Position numbers and translations under genes: made by a program
Shown here: piece by piece, positions 7,963 to 16,023 of the stretch
Position numbering within the stretch: the stretch's first letter is position 1
How the letters are laid out: every line of letters begins with the position of its first letter
Notes under the pieces: model-generated
Seen by the model: only the letters and a program-made list of their open reading frames with translations
What the model was told of the DNA's origin: nothing
The model's database searches: none
Source: Lacrimispora sphenoides JCM 1415
GTDB lineage: Bacteria; Bacillota; Clostridia; Lachnospirales; Lachnospiraceae
Reading direction: 5' to 3'
DNA: 64,000 bases
Assembly (NCBI RefSeq): GCF_900105615.1
Contig: NZ_LT630003.1
Coordinates: 4,962,001 to 5,026,000 of the forward strand

Positions 7963-8637
7963 ATGGGGGCTCCGAAATATCAGAAAATAAAACAGGACCT
8001 TATGGAAGAAATTAAGGATGCGTCTGTCAATACCCCTATTGCATCAGAACGGGAACTGGCCAGCCGGTATAATGCAAGCCGGATGACTGTGCGCAATGCT
8101 TTAAATGAACTGGTGGAAGAGGGAGTATTATACAGAGATAAAAATAAAGGCACTTTTGTTGCAGACCAGAGGCTGATGAAAAAAAATACGTCTGCAGAGA
8201 CTTTAAATAAGCCCATGGATGATACTTATGATTATAATGTGATCTATTTCAGCTCCTGCTTTTCCGATGAAAAGGTCGCTGCCTGTCTGGAAATCGGATC
8301 TGAGGACCGGATGATCCGGATCGTGCGCTTAAACCGGAAGAATGGAAAGCCTGTAAGTGTTGAAGAAATCTATCTGATCCAAAGCCTGATCAATGACAAT
8401 GATTACAACAACTTAAATAAGCTTTTGGATCTGAAGGGGTATATTGATGAAGGATCGGTTACACAGAAGTTTCTTCCTATTATAGTGCCTGTAAAATATA
8501 TAAATCTGCTTCACGTAAAGCTGGATACTCCGATTATTATGGTTGAGAGCACCATTGTAAGCAAAAGCGGCAGCCCGGTCGTGTATATCAGAGAATTTAA
8601 CAACCCGACTGAAAAAATAATTGAGATAACCACATAA
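7963..8637 (+). CDS. GntR-family regulator with UTRA effector domain (HutC subfamily)
   Basis: The 224-residue protein has an N-terminal winged helix (APKYQKIKQDL, PIASERELASRYNASRMTVRNALNELVEEG, GTFV) and a C-terminal UTRA domain (about 75-224) that binds a small sugar phosphate. The ATG at 7963 is chosen because AGAGGTG lies 6 nt upstream; an in-frame GTG 18 nt earlier lacks a site. It is likely the repressor of this PTS operon acting at the GTGGTCTAGACCAC palindrome, relieved by a phosphorylated sugar. That pairing is inferred from subfamily and operon position. Confidence 0.88.
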   Translation: MGAPKYQKIKQDLMEEIKDASVNTPIASERELASRYNASRMTVRNALNELVEEGVLYRDKNKGTFVADQRLMKKNTSAETLNKPMDDTYDYNVIYFSSCFSDEKVAACLEIGSEDRMIRIVRLNRKNGKPVSVEEIYLIQSLINDNDYNNLNKLLDLKGYIDEGSVTQKFLPIIVPVKYINLLHVKLDTPIIMVESTIVSKSGSPVVYIREFNNPTEKIIEITT

Positions 8638-8642
8638 CAGAA

Positions 8643-8696
8643 ATACCCTGCGGGTATACCATTATGCCCTAAAAGCTGGGCAGGAAAGTGGAAAGG
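8643..8696 (+). repeat. Dispersed hairpin element, copy 1 (upstream of MupG gene)
   Basis: GTATACC at 8654, the TGCCC/GGGCA hairpin (8665-8682) and the tail GGAAAGTGGAAAGG make up the element. Here an extra ATACCC-TGC-GGGTAT hairpin (8643-8657) precedes it. The tail supplies the ribosome binding site of the gene at 8706. The internal ATG runs into TAA after two codons. Confidence 0.7.
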
Positions 8697-8705
8697 TGTT
8701 TAATT

Positions 8706-9800
8706 ATGGGAAGACTTGGTATCTCCCTGTATCCGGAGCATTCCACTCCGGAACGGGATAAGGAATATATCCGACTGGCGGGCAAATACGGGTTTCAGCG
8801 GATTTTTACCTGTTTATTGAGCGTGGGGAATAAAAATAAAGATGAGATGATCCTAGAATTTCGGGATATGATTGATACGGCCCATGAATCCGGTATGGAA
8901 GTGATACTGGATGTGGCGCCTCCTGTTTTTGAAGCACTGGGAGCTTCCTATGACAATCTGGCTCCCTTTAAAGAAATGCATGCAGACGGGATCCGGCTGG
9001 ATGTAGGCTTTGACGGCATGAAAGAAGCTGCAATGAGCTATAACAGCGAGGGACTGAAGATCGAGCTGAACGCCAGCACCGATCCAAGCTATGTGGCAAA
9101 TATCATGAATCATCATCCGGTGCCGGAAAGGATCATTACCTGCCACAACTTTTATCCTCAGAAATATACGGGAATCAGTCTGGAGCATTTTGATTACTGT
9201 AACCGGGAAATGAAAAAGCACGGACTTAAGGTTGCGGCCTTTGTATCCAGCAACAATGAAAATACCTTTGGACCCTGGCCAGTGAATGAGGGATTGTGTA
9301 CTCTGGAGATGCACCGGGGCCTGCCTGTGGATGCACAGGTACGGCATCTGCTTGCAACCCGTATGGTAGATGATGTGATCATCGCCAATGCCTATGCTTC
9401 TGAAGAGGAGTTAAAGGCCTGTGCCTCAGTGACTCCTGGAAAGCTGATGTTTGGTCTTTGCCTGGAAAAGGAACTGACGGAAACAGAGCGGGAGATTCTT
9501 TACTTTGGACGGCAGCATGCGATCAGAGGCGATATCAGCGAATATATGATACGGTCCACTTGGCCGAGAGTAGTCTTTGCTGACAAGTCTATTCTTCCTG
9601 CCAATACCCGGGATTTAAAACGGGGGGATGTTGTGATTTTAAATGACGGATATTCCCGTTATAAGGGAGAGCTGCATGTTGTTTTAAAGGATATGCCTAA
9701 TGACGGAAGAAAGAATGTAATCGGCCATATACCTGACTATGAACTGGTACTGCTTGATTACATTAAACCCTGGAAATTGTTTGGTTTTACTGAAGTATGA
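8706..9800 (+). CDS. MupG-family (DUF871) TIM-barrel glycosidase
   Basis: The 364-residue protein matches DUF871/MupG: GRLGISLYPEHS at the N-terminus, a TIM barrel with CHNFYPQKYTGIS near 145, and a C-terminal beta domain. In Staphylococcus aureus MupG hydrolyses MurNAc-6-phosphate-GlcNAc during cell-wall recycling; PTS-linked relatives probably act on other 6-phospho-disaccharides. The start at 8706 is favoured over one 18 nt upstream by the GGAAAGGTG site, which belongs to the dispersed repeat. Membership in a PTS operon supports a phosphorylated disaccharide substrate, identity unknown. No murQ is present nearby. Confidence 0.85.
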   Translation: MGRLGISLYPEHSTPERDKEYIRLAGKYGFQRIFTCLLSVGNKNKDEMILEFRDMIDTAHESGMEVILDVAPPVFEALGASYDNLAPFKEMHADGIRLDVGFDGMKEAAMSYNSEGLKIELNASTDPSYVANIMNHHPVPERIITCHNFYPQKYTGISLEHFDYCNREMKKHGLKVAAFVSSNNENTFGPWPVNEGLCTLEMHRGLPVDAQVRHLLATRMVDDVIIANAYASEEELKACASVTPGKLMFGLCLEKELTETEREILYFGRQHAIRGDISEYMIRSTWPRVVFADKSILPANTRDLKRGDVVILNDGYSRYKGELHVVLKDMPNDGRKNVIGHIPDYELVLLDYIKPWKLFGFTEV

Positions 9801-9858
9801 TTTGCATGATTCATGCAGGCATATAACAACAGCCTTTTCACGGTCTCTGGAGAGAGAC
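9801..9858 (+). other. Two small palindromes ahead of the 72-residue gene
   Basis: TGCATG-ATT-CATGCA (9801-9815) and GTCTCT-GGAG-AGAGAC (9843-9858) are perfect short hairpins in the 96-nt gap. Their role is unknown; they may be attenuator or operator sites. Confidence 0.35.
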
Positions 9859-9896
9859 GTTAAACATAACTACTACATAACTATAAGGAGGTATAT

Positions 9897-10115
9897 ATGA
9901 TTACCATTTCCAGTCCCATGCAGCAGGATAATATTAAAGAACTATTATCTAATTACAGGGAAGGTGATGTAACATTTACTTTCAGTAAAAAAGAGGGCAT
10001 AAAACTCTTTTTTGAAGTGACCGGTAATCCGGCGGAGGCTGCAATAAAAGCAAAGGAATTAATTAAAAATACAACTTGGGGCAAGGTTCTTTATTTTCAA
10101 GCACAGGCTGTATAG
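9897..10115 (+). CDS. Small protein of unknown function in PTS operon
   Basis: This 72-residue, predominantly alpha/beta protein has no transmembrane segment (ends in WGKVLYFQAQAV). It has a strong ribosome binding site (AAGGAGGT, 6 nt before the ATG), and a second IIC gene follows 51 nt later. No family was recognised. Its position between a glycosidase and a permease suggests a PTS accessory role, but it lacks the Cys P-loop of IIB and the HAQDH of IIA, so it is not a missed phosphotransfer component. Confidence 0.65.
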   Translation: MITISSPMQQDNIKELLSNYREGDVTFTFSKKEGIKLFFEVTGNPAEAAIKAKELIKNTTWGKVLYFQAQAV

Positions 10116-10166
10116 TGGTTATGAAATCTGGTAAATTAAATACTTATAGATAGCAGGAGGACTTTC

Positions 10167-11588
10167 ATGAATACAATTGTAAAATTTATAGAAAGAAAAT
10201 TTTTACCTGTAGCTGTCGTAATAGGTTCTCAAAAGCATTTACTTGCTCTTAGAGATGCATTCATCAATTTGATGCCCCTGACTATGGCTGGTTCTATGGC
10301 TGTTCTTTTAAATGCGCTGTTGCGCGATATACCCAATACATATCTGGGCACCGGTAACGGTGTTACTACTTTTCCCCTTGTTTCATGGATTATTTCTTTA
10401 AACGGAATTGTCTGGGGGGGAACCCTGGCGGTTATGGGCATCATGCTTTCAATTACCCTGGGTTATACGATAGCAAAATCTTATGATGTTAATAAGGTAG
10501 CTGGTGCTATTGTTTCACTTGCTGCATATCTTATGGGATTGCCTCAAAGCGCCAGTACATCCACCACCCTTACTTTAAGTGATGTGCTGCCTGCTAATAT
10601 TGCAGACATGATTCAGGCTTCAGGTGCAACAATCGCTACAGCCGATGGTGTGTCCACTATAACAGTTACAGGTAGTGCCTGGGGATTTTTTAACTTTTCA
10701 GGCTACTTTGGAGCTGCGGGAATGTTTACTGTTATATTATTCTCTTTTTTATCGGTGATAATTTTTGCGAAACTGATGAGGAAAAATATTACAATAAAAC
10801 TTCCTGAATCTGTTCCGCCTGCAGTGTCTCGTGCTTTTTCTGCCATCATACCAGGTGTTATATCACTTTATGGATCGGCTATCATCTATTTCGTACTTAA
10901 ACAGAGCTGGGCGTTAGGTACCCAACCTGTCAGTGACTGGATAACAGAACATATACAACAGCCATTGCTGGGCATATCACAAGGCTATGGTTCGGTATTT
11001 ATAATTGTATTGCTTGTGCACTTACTGTGGTTCTTCGGATTACATGGCACAAATATAATGGGAGCTGTTTTGAACAGTACTTATGGTGTTGCCCAGCTGC
11101 AAAATTTAGCTGCTTACGAGTCTGGCGCTGAGATTCCTTATAAATGGGTTTCAGGTTCTTTCGAGGCATTTGTGTGGCCTGGCGGTGCTGGTGTTACAAT
11201 TGCTCTTATTGCTTCAATTTTAATTTTGTCAAAACGAGCAGATTATAAAATGGTGGGCAAGTTAGGTCTGGGACCGGGATTATTTAATATCAACGAGCCA
11301 ATCATGTTCGGTATACCTGTAGTTCTTAATCCTTTGCTGATTGTGCCGTTTATTCTGGCTCCGCTTGCAACAGCAACCATTTCATATTTTGCTACGATCT
11401 GGGGTCTGGTAAGCCCGGTTGTTATCAGTGTTCCATGGGTGATGCCTGTCTTCTTGAGCGGATTCCTCGCTACAGCAGGCGACTGGCGTTCGCTCGTACT
11501 TACTGCTGTCAATATGGTTGTTGCCTTTGCAATATGGGCGCCATTTATTATTGCTGCAAATGGAGTAGACTCTCCATCAGAAAACTAA
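10167..11588 (+). CDS. Second PTS lactose/cellobiose-family IIC permease
   Basis: The 473-residue integral membrane protein is homologous to celB at 4434. It shares the FIERKFLPVAVVIGSQKHLL start, LWFFGLHGTN and NINEPIMFGIPVVLNP. It is markedly AT-richer with different codon preference, which may reflect separate acquisition. AGGAGGAC precedes the ATG. No IIA or IIB accompanies it, so it presumably uses those at 2097 and 4068. It may import the substrate of the MupG-type enzyme upstream. Confidence 0.9.
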   Translation: MNTIVKFIERKFLPVAVVIGSQKHLLALRDAFINLMPLTMAGSMAVLLNALLRDIPNTYLGTGNGVTTFPLVSWIISLNGIVWGGTLAVMGIMLSITLGYTIAKSYDVNKVAGAIVSLAAYLMGLPQSASTSTTLTLSDVLPANIADMIQASGATIATADGVSTITVTGSAWGFFNFSGYFGAAGMFTVILFSFLSVIIFAKLMRKNITIKLPESVPPAVSRAFSAIIPGVISLYGSAIIYFVLKQSWALGTQPVSDWITEHIQQPLLGISQGYGSVFIIVLLVHLLWFFGLHGTNIMGAVLNSTYGVAQLQNLAAYESGAEIPYKWVSGSFEAFVWPGGAGVTIALIASILILSKRADYKMVGKLGLGPGLFNINEPIMFGIPVVLNPLLIVPFILAPLATATISYFATIWGLVSPVVISVPWVMPVFLSGFLATAGDWRSLVLTAVNMVVAFAIWAPFIIAANGVDSPSEN

Positions 11589-11602
11589 AAACCTGTTGAT
11601 TA

Positions 11603-11648
11603 AAAAAACGGCGTACATCTGATATGATTCAGATGTGCGCCGTTTTTA
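11603..11648. terminator. Bidirectional terminator between IIC and HAD genes
   Basis: AAAACGGCGtACATCTGA pairs with TCAGATGTgCGCCGTTTTT (one mismatch), giving T runs on both strands. It separates the convergent genes. Confidence 0.88.
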
Positions 11649-11701
11649 AAATTTATCATTAAAGATCAGTAAGAATGCTTATATTCTTAATAGTAAGTAC
11701 T

Positions 11702-12577
11702 TCAGCTGTTTTCCTGAAACACAAGCTTGCGAATGGCCCAGGCAACCCCATCCTCTGTATTGGATTTGGTGTGATATTTTGCTGCATCCCGGATACAGGG
11801 CATGGCATTTTCCATGGCGACAGTCCATCCGAATTCCGGAGTGAACATGGACAGATCATTGTCGCTGTCTCCGATCACCATCACATCCTTAAGAGAGATT
11901 CCTTTTTGTTCTGCGTATGCTTTCAGAATCAGCCCTTTCTGAGCAGCCTGATTGGTCAGCTCTATATTGTCAGGGAAAGAGGAGGCCGCAGCCAGATCCG
12001 GATAGTCTGAGAAAATTTCTTTTAATTCTGCAGCCTTTTGAACAGGAAGTCCGTTGCTGCATATCTTAAATACATCACTGCCCTCAGGAAGCTCTTCAAG
12101 AGAGGAAATAAAGGTCGTGGATTCCATCCGGTTTTGTACGGCATCTTCCAGCTCTTGGGAAATGTAATCAGGAGAGGGGCTGAATTTCTTTTTTAAGAAG
12201 GAGTATATCTCGTTTAACTTCCGCTCTTTCGGGGTAGTGGTATACCGCCCCAAGGAAGTAAGAATATCCATATCTGCCTGCTGCTCTGTAAGGATCCGAT
12301 CTATATCTACAAGGTTCTGAGGGGTAAGAGGAATCTCACTCAGTATTTCACCATCCTGACTGTATACGGCAGCCCCGCTTAAGCAGATGTAGCTGCATGT
12401 GATATCACAGGCATCCATAACGGCTTTTGCTTCTTGATAATCCCGTCCGCTGCAGATTAAAAACTCTATGCCCGCGCGCTCAAGCCTGCGGATCGCATCT
12501 ACATTGGCTTTTGAGATATTGGTCTGAGGGTTTAAAAGGGTGCCATCCATATCGGAGGCGATCAGTCGGATGCTCAT
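11702..12577 (-). CDS. Cof-type HAD-superfamily phosphatase
   Basis: The 291-residue protein has HAD motif I DMDGTLL (Asp9 nucleophile, Asp11), motif II SGRD near 43, a C2B cap in the middle, and motif IV VIGDSDNDLSMF near 236. The Cof/YidA group dephosphorylates sugar phosphates and related metabolites in the cytosol. AAAGGAG lies upstream of the start on the minus strand. Lying convergent to the PTS operon, it could relieve sugar-phosphate build-up, but the substrate cannot be read from sequence. Confidence 0.88.
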   Translation of the reverse strand: MSIRLIASDMDGTLLNPQTNISKANVDAIRRLERAGIEFLICSGRDYQEAKAVMDACDITCSYICLSGAAVYSQDGEILSEIPLTPQNLVDIDRILTEQQADMDILTSLGRYTTTPKERKLNEIYSFLKKKFSPSPDYISQELEDAVQNRMESTTFISSLEELPEGSDVFKICSNGLPVQKAAELKEIFSDYPDLAAASSFPDNIELTNQAAQKGLILKAYAEQKGISLKDVMVIGDSDNDLSMFTPEFGWTVAMENAMPCIRDAAKYHTKSNTEDGVAWAIRKLVFQENS

Positions 12578-13018
12578 AGCAAGTAATCTCCTTTGTCTAG
12601 TTATGTATTCTTGTTCTCATACTTAGCTTATCCTAAATTTGACTGTTCGTCAATGAAGAGGGGCCAGAGAACCCTAATTTCATCAGTTTTCCTATCTTTT
12701 ATCAGATTTCCTCCCCTCCTTTTTACAAACCCCACATATAGCTTTTAACAATGAGGTCTTTTTATTTTCTCCCGTCACCGAGGCGGAATGTTTTGGGTAT
12801 TGTATGGTTCAAGGGGATGGCACCCGCCCCTCTTTCAGAAGTTGGATAAGGGAGTTTGTCACATTGTTTCTGATGTTAATCCAATTAATGCAATGATTTG
12901 CACAATTATTCTAAGGATATTCATTCTCTATATCTAAAAGATACCCATTAAAATTTAAGACATTTGTCTTTTTTTGTATATTTTGCACTTAAAAAAACCA
13001 ATTTTGAAAGAAAACATA
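12578..13018. other. Gene-free region upstream of nucleoside operon
   Basis: About 440 nt without a supportable gene. A short inverted repeat TTGAC-tgttc-GTCAA (12638-12652) lies near the HAD start and may be part of its promoter region. The rest is low-complexity AT-rich sequence with no recognised riboswitch or RNA motif. Confidence 0.5.
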
Positions 13019-13047
13019 TTGACAACTTGGCAGCCAAGTGATATTCT
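13019..13047 (+). promoter_or_regulatory. Promoter of the nucleoside salvage operon
   Basis: TTGACA (13019-13024) and TATTCT (13042-13047) have a 17-nt spacer, close to sigma-A consensus. The spacer is filled by the first operator palindrome and the second lies just past the expected start site near 13054. Confidence 0.85.
13025..13039 (+). promoter_or_regulatory. Operator 1, ACTTGGC-A-GCCAAGT
   Basis: A perfect 7-1-7 palindrome occupying the spacer between the -35 and -10 boxes. It almost certainly binds a dimeric repressor; the GntR protein encoded by the second gene of the operon is the candidate. Confidence 0.82.
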
Positions 13048-13056
13048 AATGCCAAC

Positions 13057-13073
13057 AACTTGGCTGCCAAGTT
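13057..13073 (+). promoter_or_regulatory. Operator 2, AACTTGGC-T-GCCAAGTT
   Basis: A perfect 8-1-8 palindrome whose centre is 33 bp (three helical turns) from operator 1, just downstream of the predicted transcription start. The same face of the helix would allow cooperative binding. Confidence 0.82.
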
Positions 13074-13107
13074 AAAAACGATAAAAATACCAGAAGAGGA
13101 GGAGAAT

Positions 13108-13872
13108 ATGGAAAAATTGAAAATGATGCATATTGGTATCTCAAAAGGCGATGTTGGAAGGTATGTTTTTTTACCGGGGAGCCCGGAGAGGGCAGAAAAG
13201 ATAGCCGCTCATTTTGACAATCCAAGGGAAATTGCATACAACCGTGAGTTCAGGACCTTTGTGGGAGAACTTGATGGAACGAGAGTGGCTGTTACCAGTA
13301 CCGGAATCGGAGGACCTTCTGCCGCCATTGCAATGGAGGAGCTTTACCAGTGCGGAGCGGATACCATGCTTCGCATCGGTTCCGGCGCTTCAACTTCAGA
13401 AAAGGTGAAGACAGGGGACATCGTGATTCCCAATGGAGCAATCCGGATGGAAGGCGTCAGCAATCATTATTTGCCGATGGAATTCCCTGCGGTTCCGGAC
13501 TTTTCCATGATAAAAGAGCTGGAGGCCGCGTCTGGACGGCTGAATATGCCCTATAATGTGGGGGTTACCATTACAAAAGCTTCCTTTTACAGTCAGACTC
13601 AGCCCGAGAAAAAGCCGGTAAAGGATGAGATCCTTCATAAATGGAGTGCCTACGAGGCAGGCGGTGCCACCTCTACAAGCATGGAATGTTCCACCCTGTT
13701 TCTGGTAGCGGCTAGCTTAGGGATTCGGGCAGCTTCCGTTTTAGTAAGTGCCACGGATTATAAGAATTCCCCGGAAAAGGACAGGGTACCCCTTACGGAA
13801 TTGGAAAACAGAGTGATTCTGGTTGGCATTGAGGCGATGAGAGCCATAATAAAAAATGATTTGGTGGGGTGA
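13108..13872 (+). CDS. udp: Uridine phosphorylase-type nucleoside phosphorylase
   Basis: The 254-residue protein belongs to the NP-I (Udp/DeoD) family, which cleaves nucleosides with phosphate to base plus (deoxy)ribose-1-phosphate. Visible are the phosphate-binding LPGSPERA (about 20-27) and STGIGGPS (about 70), GSGAS near 95, and the nucleoside-binding SMECSTLF near 195. The ATG at 13108 has AGAGGAGGAG 4 nt upstream; an in-frame start 48 nt earlier falls in operator 2 and is rejected. A close paralogue is encoded at 20416 in the same operon. Confidence 0.9.
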   Translation: MEKLKMMHIGISKGDVGRYVFLPGSPERAEKIAAHFDNPREIAYNREFRTFVGELDGTRVAVTSTGIGGPSAAIAMEELYQCGADTMLRIGSGASTSEKVKTGDIVIPNGAIRMEGVSNHYLPMEFPAVPDFSMIKELEAASGRLNMPYNVGVTITKASFYSQTQPEKKPVKDEILHKWSAYEAGGATSTSMECSTLFLVAASLGIRAASVLVSATDYKNSPEKDRVPLTELENRVILVGIEAMRAIIKNDLVG

Positions 13873-13877
13873 TTGGT

Positions 13878-14645
13878 ATGATGGATTACAATAAGTTACC
13901 GCTTCTGGAGGAAGATATTTCAGAGAACCTGGTGATTCCGAACTATGTAAAAATTTATGATATTATTTTTAATTTAATAGTCGAAGGAGTGATCAAAGCA
14001 GGAGATGTTGTTCCAAGTGAAAATAAGCTGGCTAATTACTGGAAGGTCAGCCGCGGTACGGTCAGAATGGCCATGAGAAAGCTGGAAGAGGATGGATACA
14101 TAAATAAGACCCAGGGGAAACAGGCGGTAGTCTCGACACATGCGCTGCAATATAAGGATGGATTCCAGTGGTTGTTTAACCCGTGTATTGAGAACTGTGT
14201 GGATACCATTGATGAGATTAAGATTTCCGCCCAGTACCAGCCCTGCGGTGTCTACGTTGCTCATGAGCTGGGGTATAAAAAGCCGGGAGATTTAATGGTT
14301 TTTACCAGTACGGACTATTTTTCCAATGGACGCCAGGTGGCAAACACGGTCACGATTTTCGATGCGGAATACATGGAGAAATTCCAGCTGGATATGAATG
14401 ACACAGAAAAGATGAGGGAGTTCAGCACTTATGGACTGTATCGGCTGGCAAAGCATGCCAAGACGGTATTCAATGTGCTGAATGCGGATGCGGATTCTTA
14501 TATTGCAGGCATTAATAAAAATGAGCCGGTCATCATTGTGGAAGAGATCCTGGTAGAAGAGGGGGATAAGCAGCTCAGCTATGCCAAGCACCAGCTACTT
14601 GGAAGTATGTACCGTTTCTCTATGGAGCGCAAGTCTCATATGTAA
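13878..14645 (+). CDS. GntR-family regulator with UTRA-like domain
   Basis: The 255-residue protein has an N-terminal winged helix (DVVPSENKLANYWKVSRGTV, then RMAMRKLEEDGYI) and a C-terminal effector domain of UTRA type. It begins 5 nt after the phosphorylase gene, with GGTGGGG overlapping that stop codon, so translation is coupled. It probably represses its own operon through the paired ACTTGGC palindromes at 13025 and 13057, sensing a nucleoside, base or sugar phosphate. An in-frame GTG at 13869 is a possible alternative start. Confidence 0.85.
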   Translation: MMDYNKLPLLEEDISENLVIPNYVKIYDIIFNLIVEGVIKAGDVVPSENKLANYWKVSRGTVRMAMRKLEEDGYINKTQGKQAVVSTHALQYKDGFQWLFNPCIENCVDTIDEIKISAQYQPCGVYVAHELGYKKPGDLMVFTSTDYFSNGRQVANTVTIFDAEYMEKFQLDMNDTEKMREFSTYGLYRLAKHAKTVFNVLNADADSYIAGINKNEPVIIVEEILVEEGDKQLSYAKHQLLGSMYRFSMERKSHM

Positions 14646-14752
14646 TTGAAAAAGGGCAGACCGGTTCAAAGGTCTTTTAAAAGTACGGAAAGCTCTTTTC
14701 AAATATACTGAAAAACAAACACAAGCAACGCAGCAACAGAAAGGAGAAAGGA

Positions 14753-15916
14753 ATGAAAAAAACGTTTCAATTGATTCTTACAGGGGTACTTGCCTGTGCT
14801 ATGCTCACTGCATGCGGCAAAACAAATGACAGCGTACAGACGACTGCCGGAAAACAGGAGCAAACAGAAGGGGCGGATACAGCAAGCGGAGAGAAGACTC
14901 CGGAAAAGCCGTTAAAGGCCGTATATCTGGTAAACGGAAACCTGGGGGACAAAGGCTTTTATGACTCAGCGGCCAGCGGCCTTACCCGTATGAGAGATGA
15001 ACTGGGGGCCGACATCAAGGTGGTTGAAATGGGACGGGACGAAACCAGCTATGAAGGACATTTCACAGACGTATCCGAGCAGGACTGGGATGTGATCATC
15101 GCAGGTACCTGGTCTGTGAAAGAAGTGGCACAAAATACGGCCGCACAGTATCCTGACAAAAAGTATGTTTTCTTTGACAGCGATGTGGACCGGACGATTG
15201 TTGCTGACGGAAATATGATGGGCATTACATACAATTCCAACCAGGGCTCTTTCTTAGCCGGTGTCCTGGCTGCCCAGATGCTTGATTCCGGAGACGCAAA
15301 GATCGATGCATCCAAGAGAACCTTGGGCTTTATCGGTTCCATGGATGTGGCAAATATCAATGACTTCCTGGTAGGATATCTGGAAGGCGTGAAATACGTA
15401 GATCCAAGCATCAAGGTGATCCCTTCCTATGTGGGTTCCTTTGAAGATGTGCCCAAATGTCTTGAAATGACCACCCAGTTATACAATCAGGGTGCCCAGA
15501 TCGTATATGCGCCGGCGTCACAAAGTATACTCGGCGCAGCAACTGCGGCAAACAACGTAGACAAATACTTAATCGCCTGTGACCAGGATCTGTATACCCA
15601 GTTAAAGGATACGAATCCTGACATCGCAAAGAATATTTTGACCTCAACCCTGAAAAATGTGGGAGATTCTCTTGTAACAGCAGTCAAAGGCCTTATGGAC
15701 AACTCCATGACCTGTGACGAGACATATGCTCTTGGCCTTGACAGCGGTGCAGTGGGTCTGGCTCAGAATGATAATTTTAACACCATTGTTCCAGAAGATA
15801 TCAAGAAGAATCTTGATGCGGTAAAGGACAAGATCATTAAGGGTGATATTACGGTCGGAAGCGCGATGAAGATGACGACGGAAGAAGTCGCAGCATTGCG
15901 TGACAGCATGAAATAA
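14753..15916 (+). CDS. BMP-family nucleoside-binding lipoprotein of an ABC importer
   Basis: The 387-residue protein has a lipoprotein signal peptide with lipobox LTAC (Cys21), a short acidic linker, then a BMP/PnrA domain (VYLVNGNLGDKGFYDSAASG near 58). BMP proteins bind purine or pyrimidine nucleosides outside the membrane and hand them to the permeases. AGAAAGGAG precedes the ATG. It is encoded just ahead of the ATPase and two permeases of the same transporter, separated by a strong hairpin that may let this subunit be made in excess. Confidence 0.92.
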   Translation: MKKTFQLILTGVLACAMLTACGKTNDSVQTTAGKQEQTEGADTASGEKTPEKPLKAVYLVNGNLGDKGFYDSAASGLTRMRDELGADIKVVEMGRDETSYEGHFTDVSEQDWDVIIAGTWSVKEVAQNTAAQYPDKKYVFFDSDVDRTIVADGNMMGITYNSNQGSFLAGVLAAQMLDSGDAKIDASKRTLGFIGSMDVANINDFLVGYLEGVKYVDPSIKVIPSYVGSFEDVPKCLEMTTQLYNQGAQIVYAPASQSILGAATAANNVDKYLIACDQDLYTQLKDTNPDIAKNILTSTLKNVGDSLVTAVKGLMDNSMTCDETYALGLDSGAVGLAQNDNFNTIVPEDIKKNLDAVKDKIIKGDITVGSAMKMTTEEVAALRDSMK

Positions 15917-15953
15917 GCCTGATATTAAAACCATAGGGCACCGGTAATCCATG

Positions 15954-15992
15954 GGGCAGCAGCAAACTATATGGTCGCCTTTGCTGCTGCCC
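15954..15992 (+). terminator. Strong intra-operon hairpin after the binding-protein gene
   Basis: GGGCAGCAGCAAA pairs perfectly with TTTGCTGCTGCCC around a 13-nt loop, followed by only TTTCC. It is probably an mRNA stabiliser or partial terminator that sets the binding protein above the membrane subunits. Confidence 0.65.
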
Positions 15993-16023
15993 TTTCCAAA
16001 AGGATTTTTAAGGAGTAATAAGG

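Noticed and set aside
12578..13107. Purine riboswitch upstream of the nucleoside operon
   Set aside because: No three-way junction or conserved purine-box segments were seen; the region between promoter and start is short and filled by an operator palindrome.
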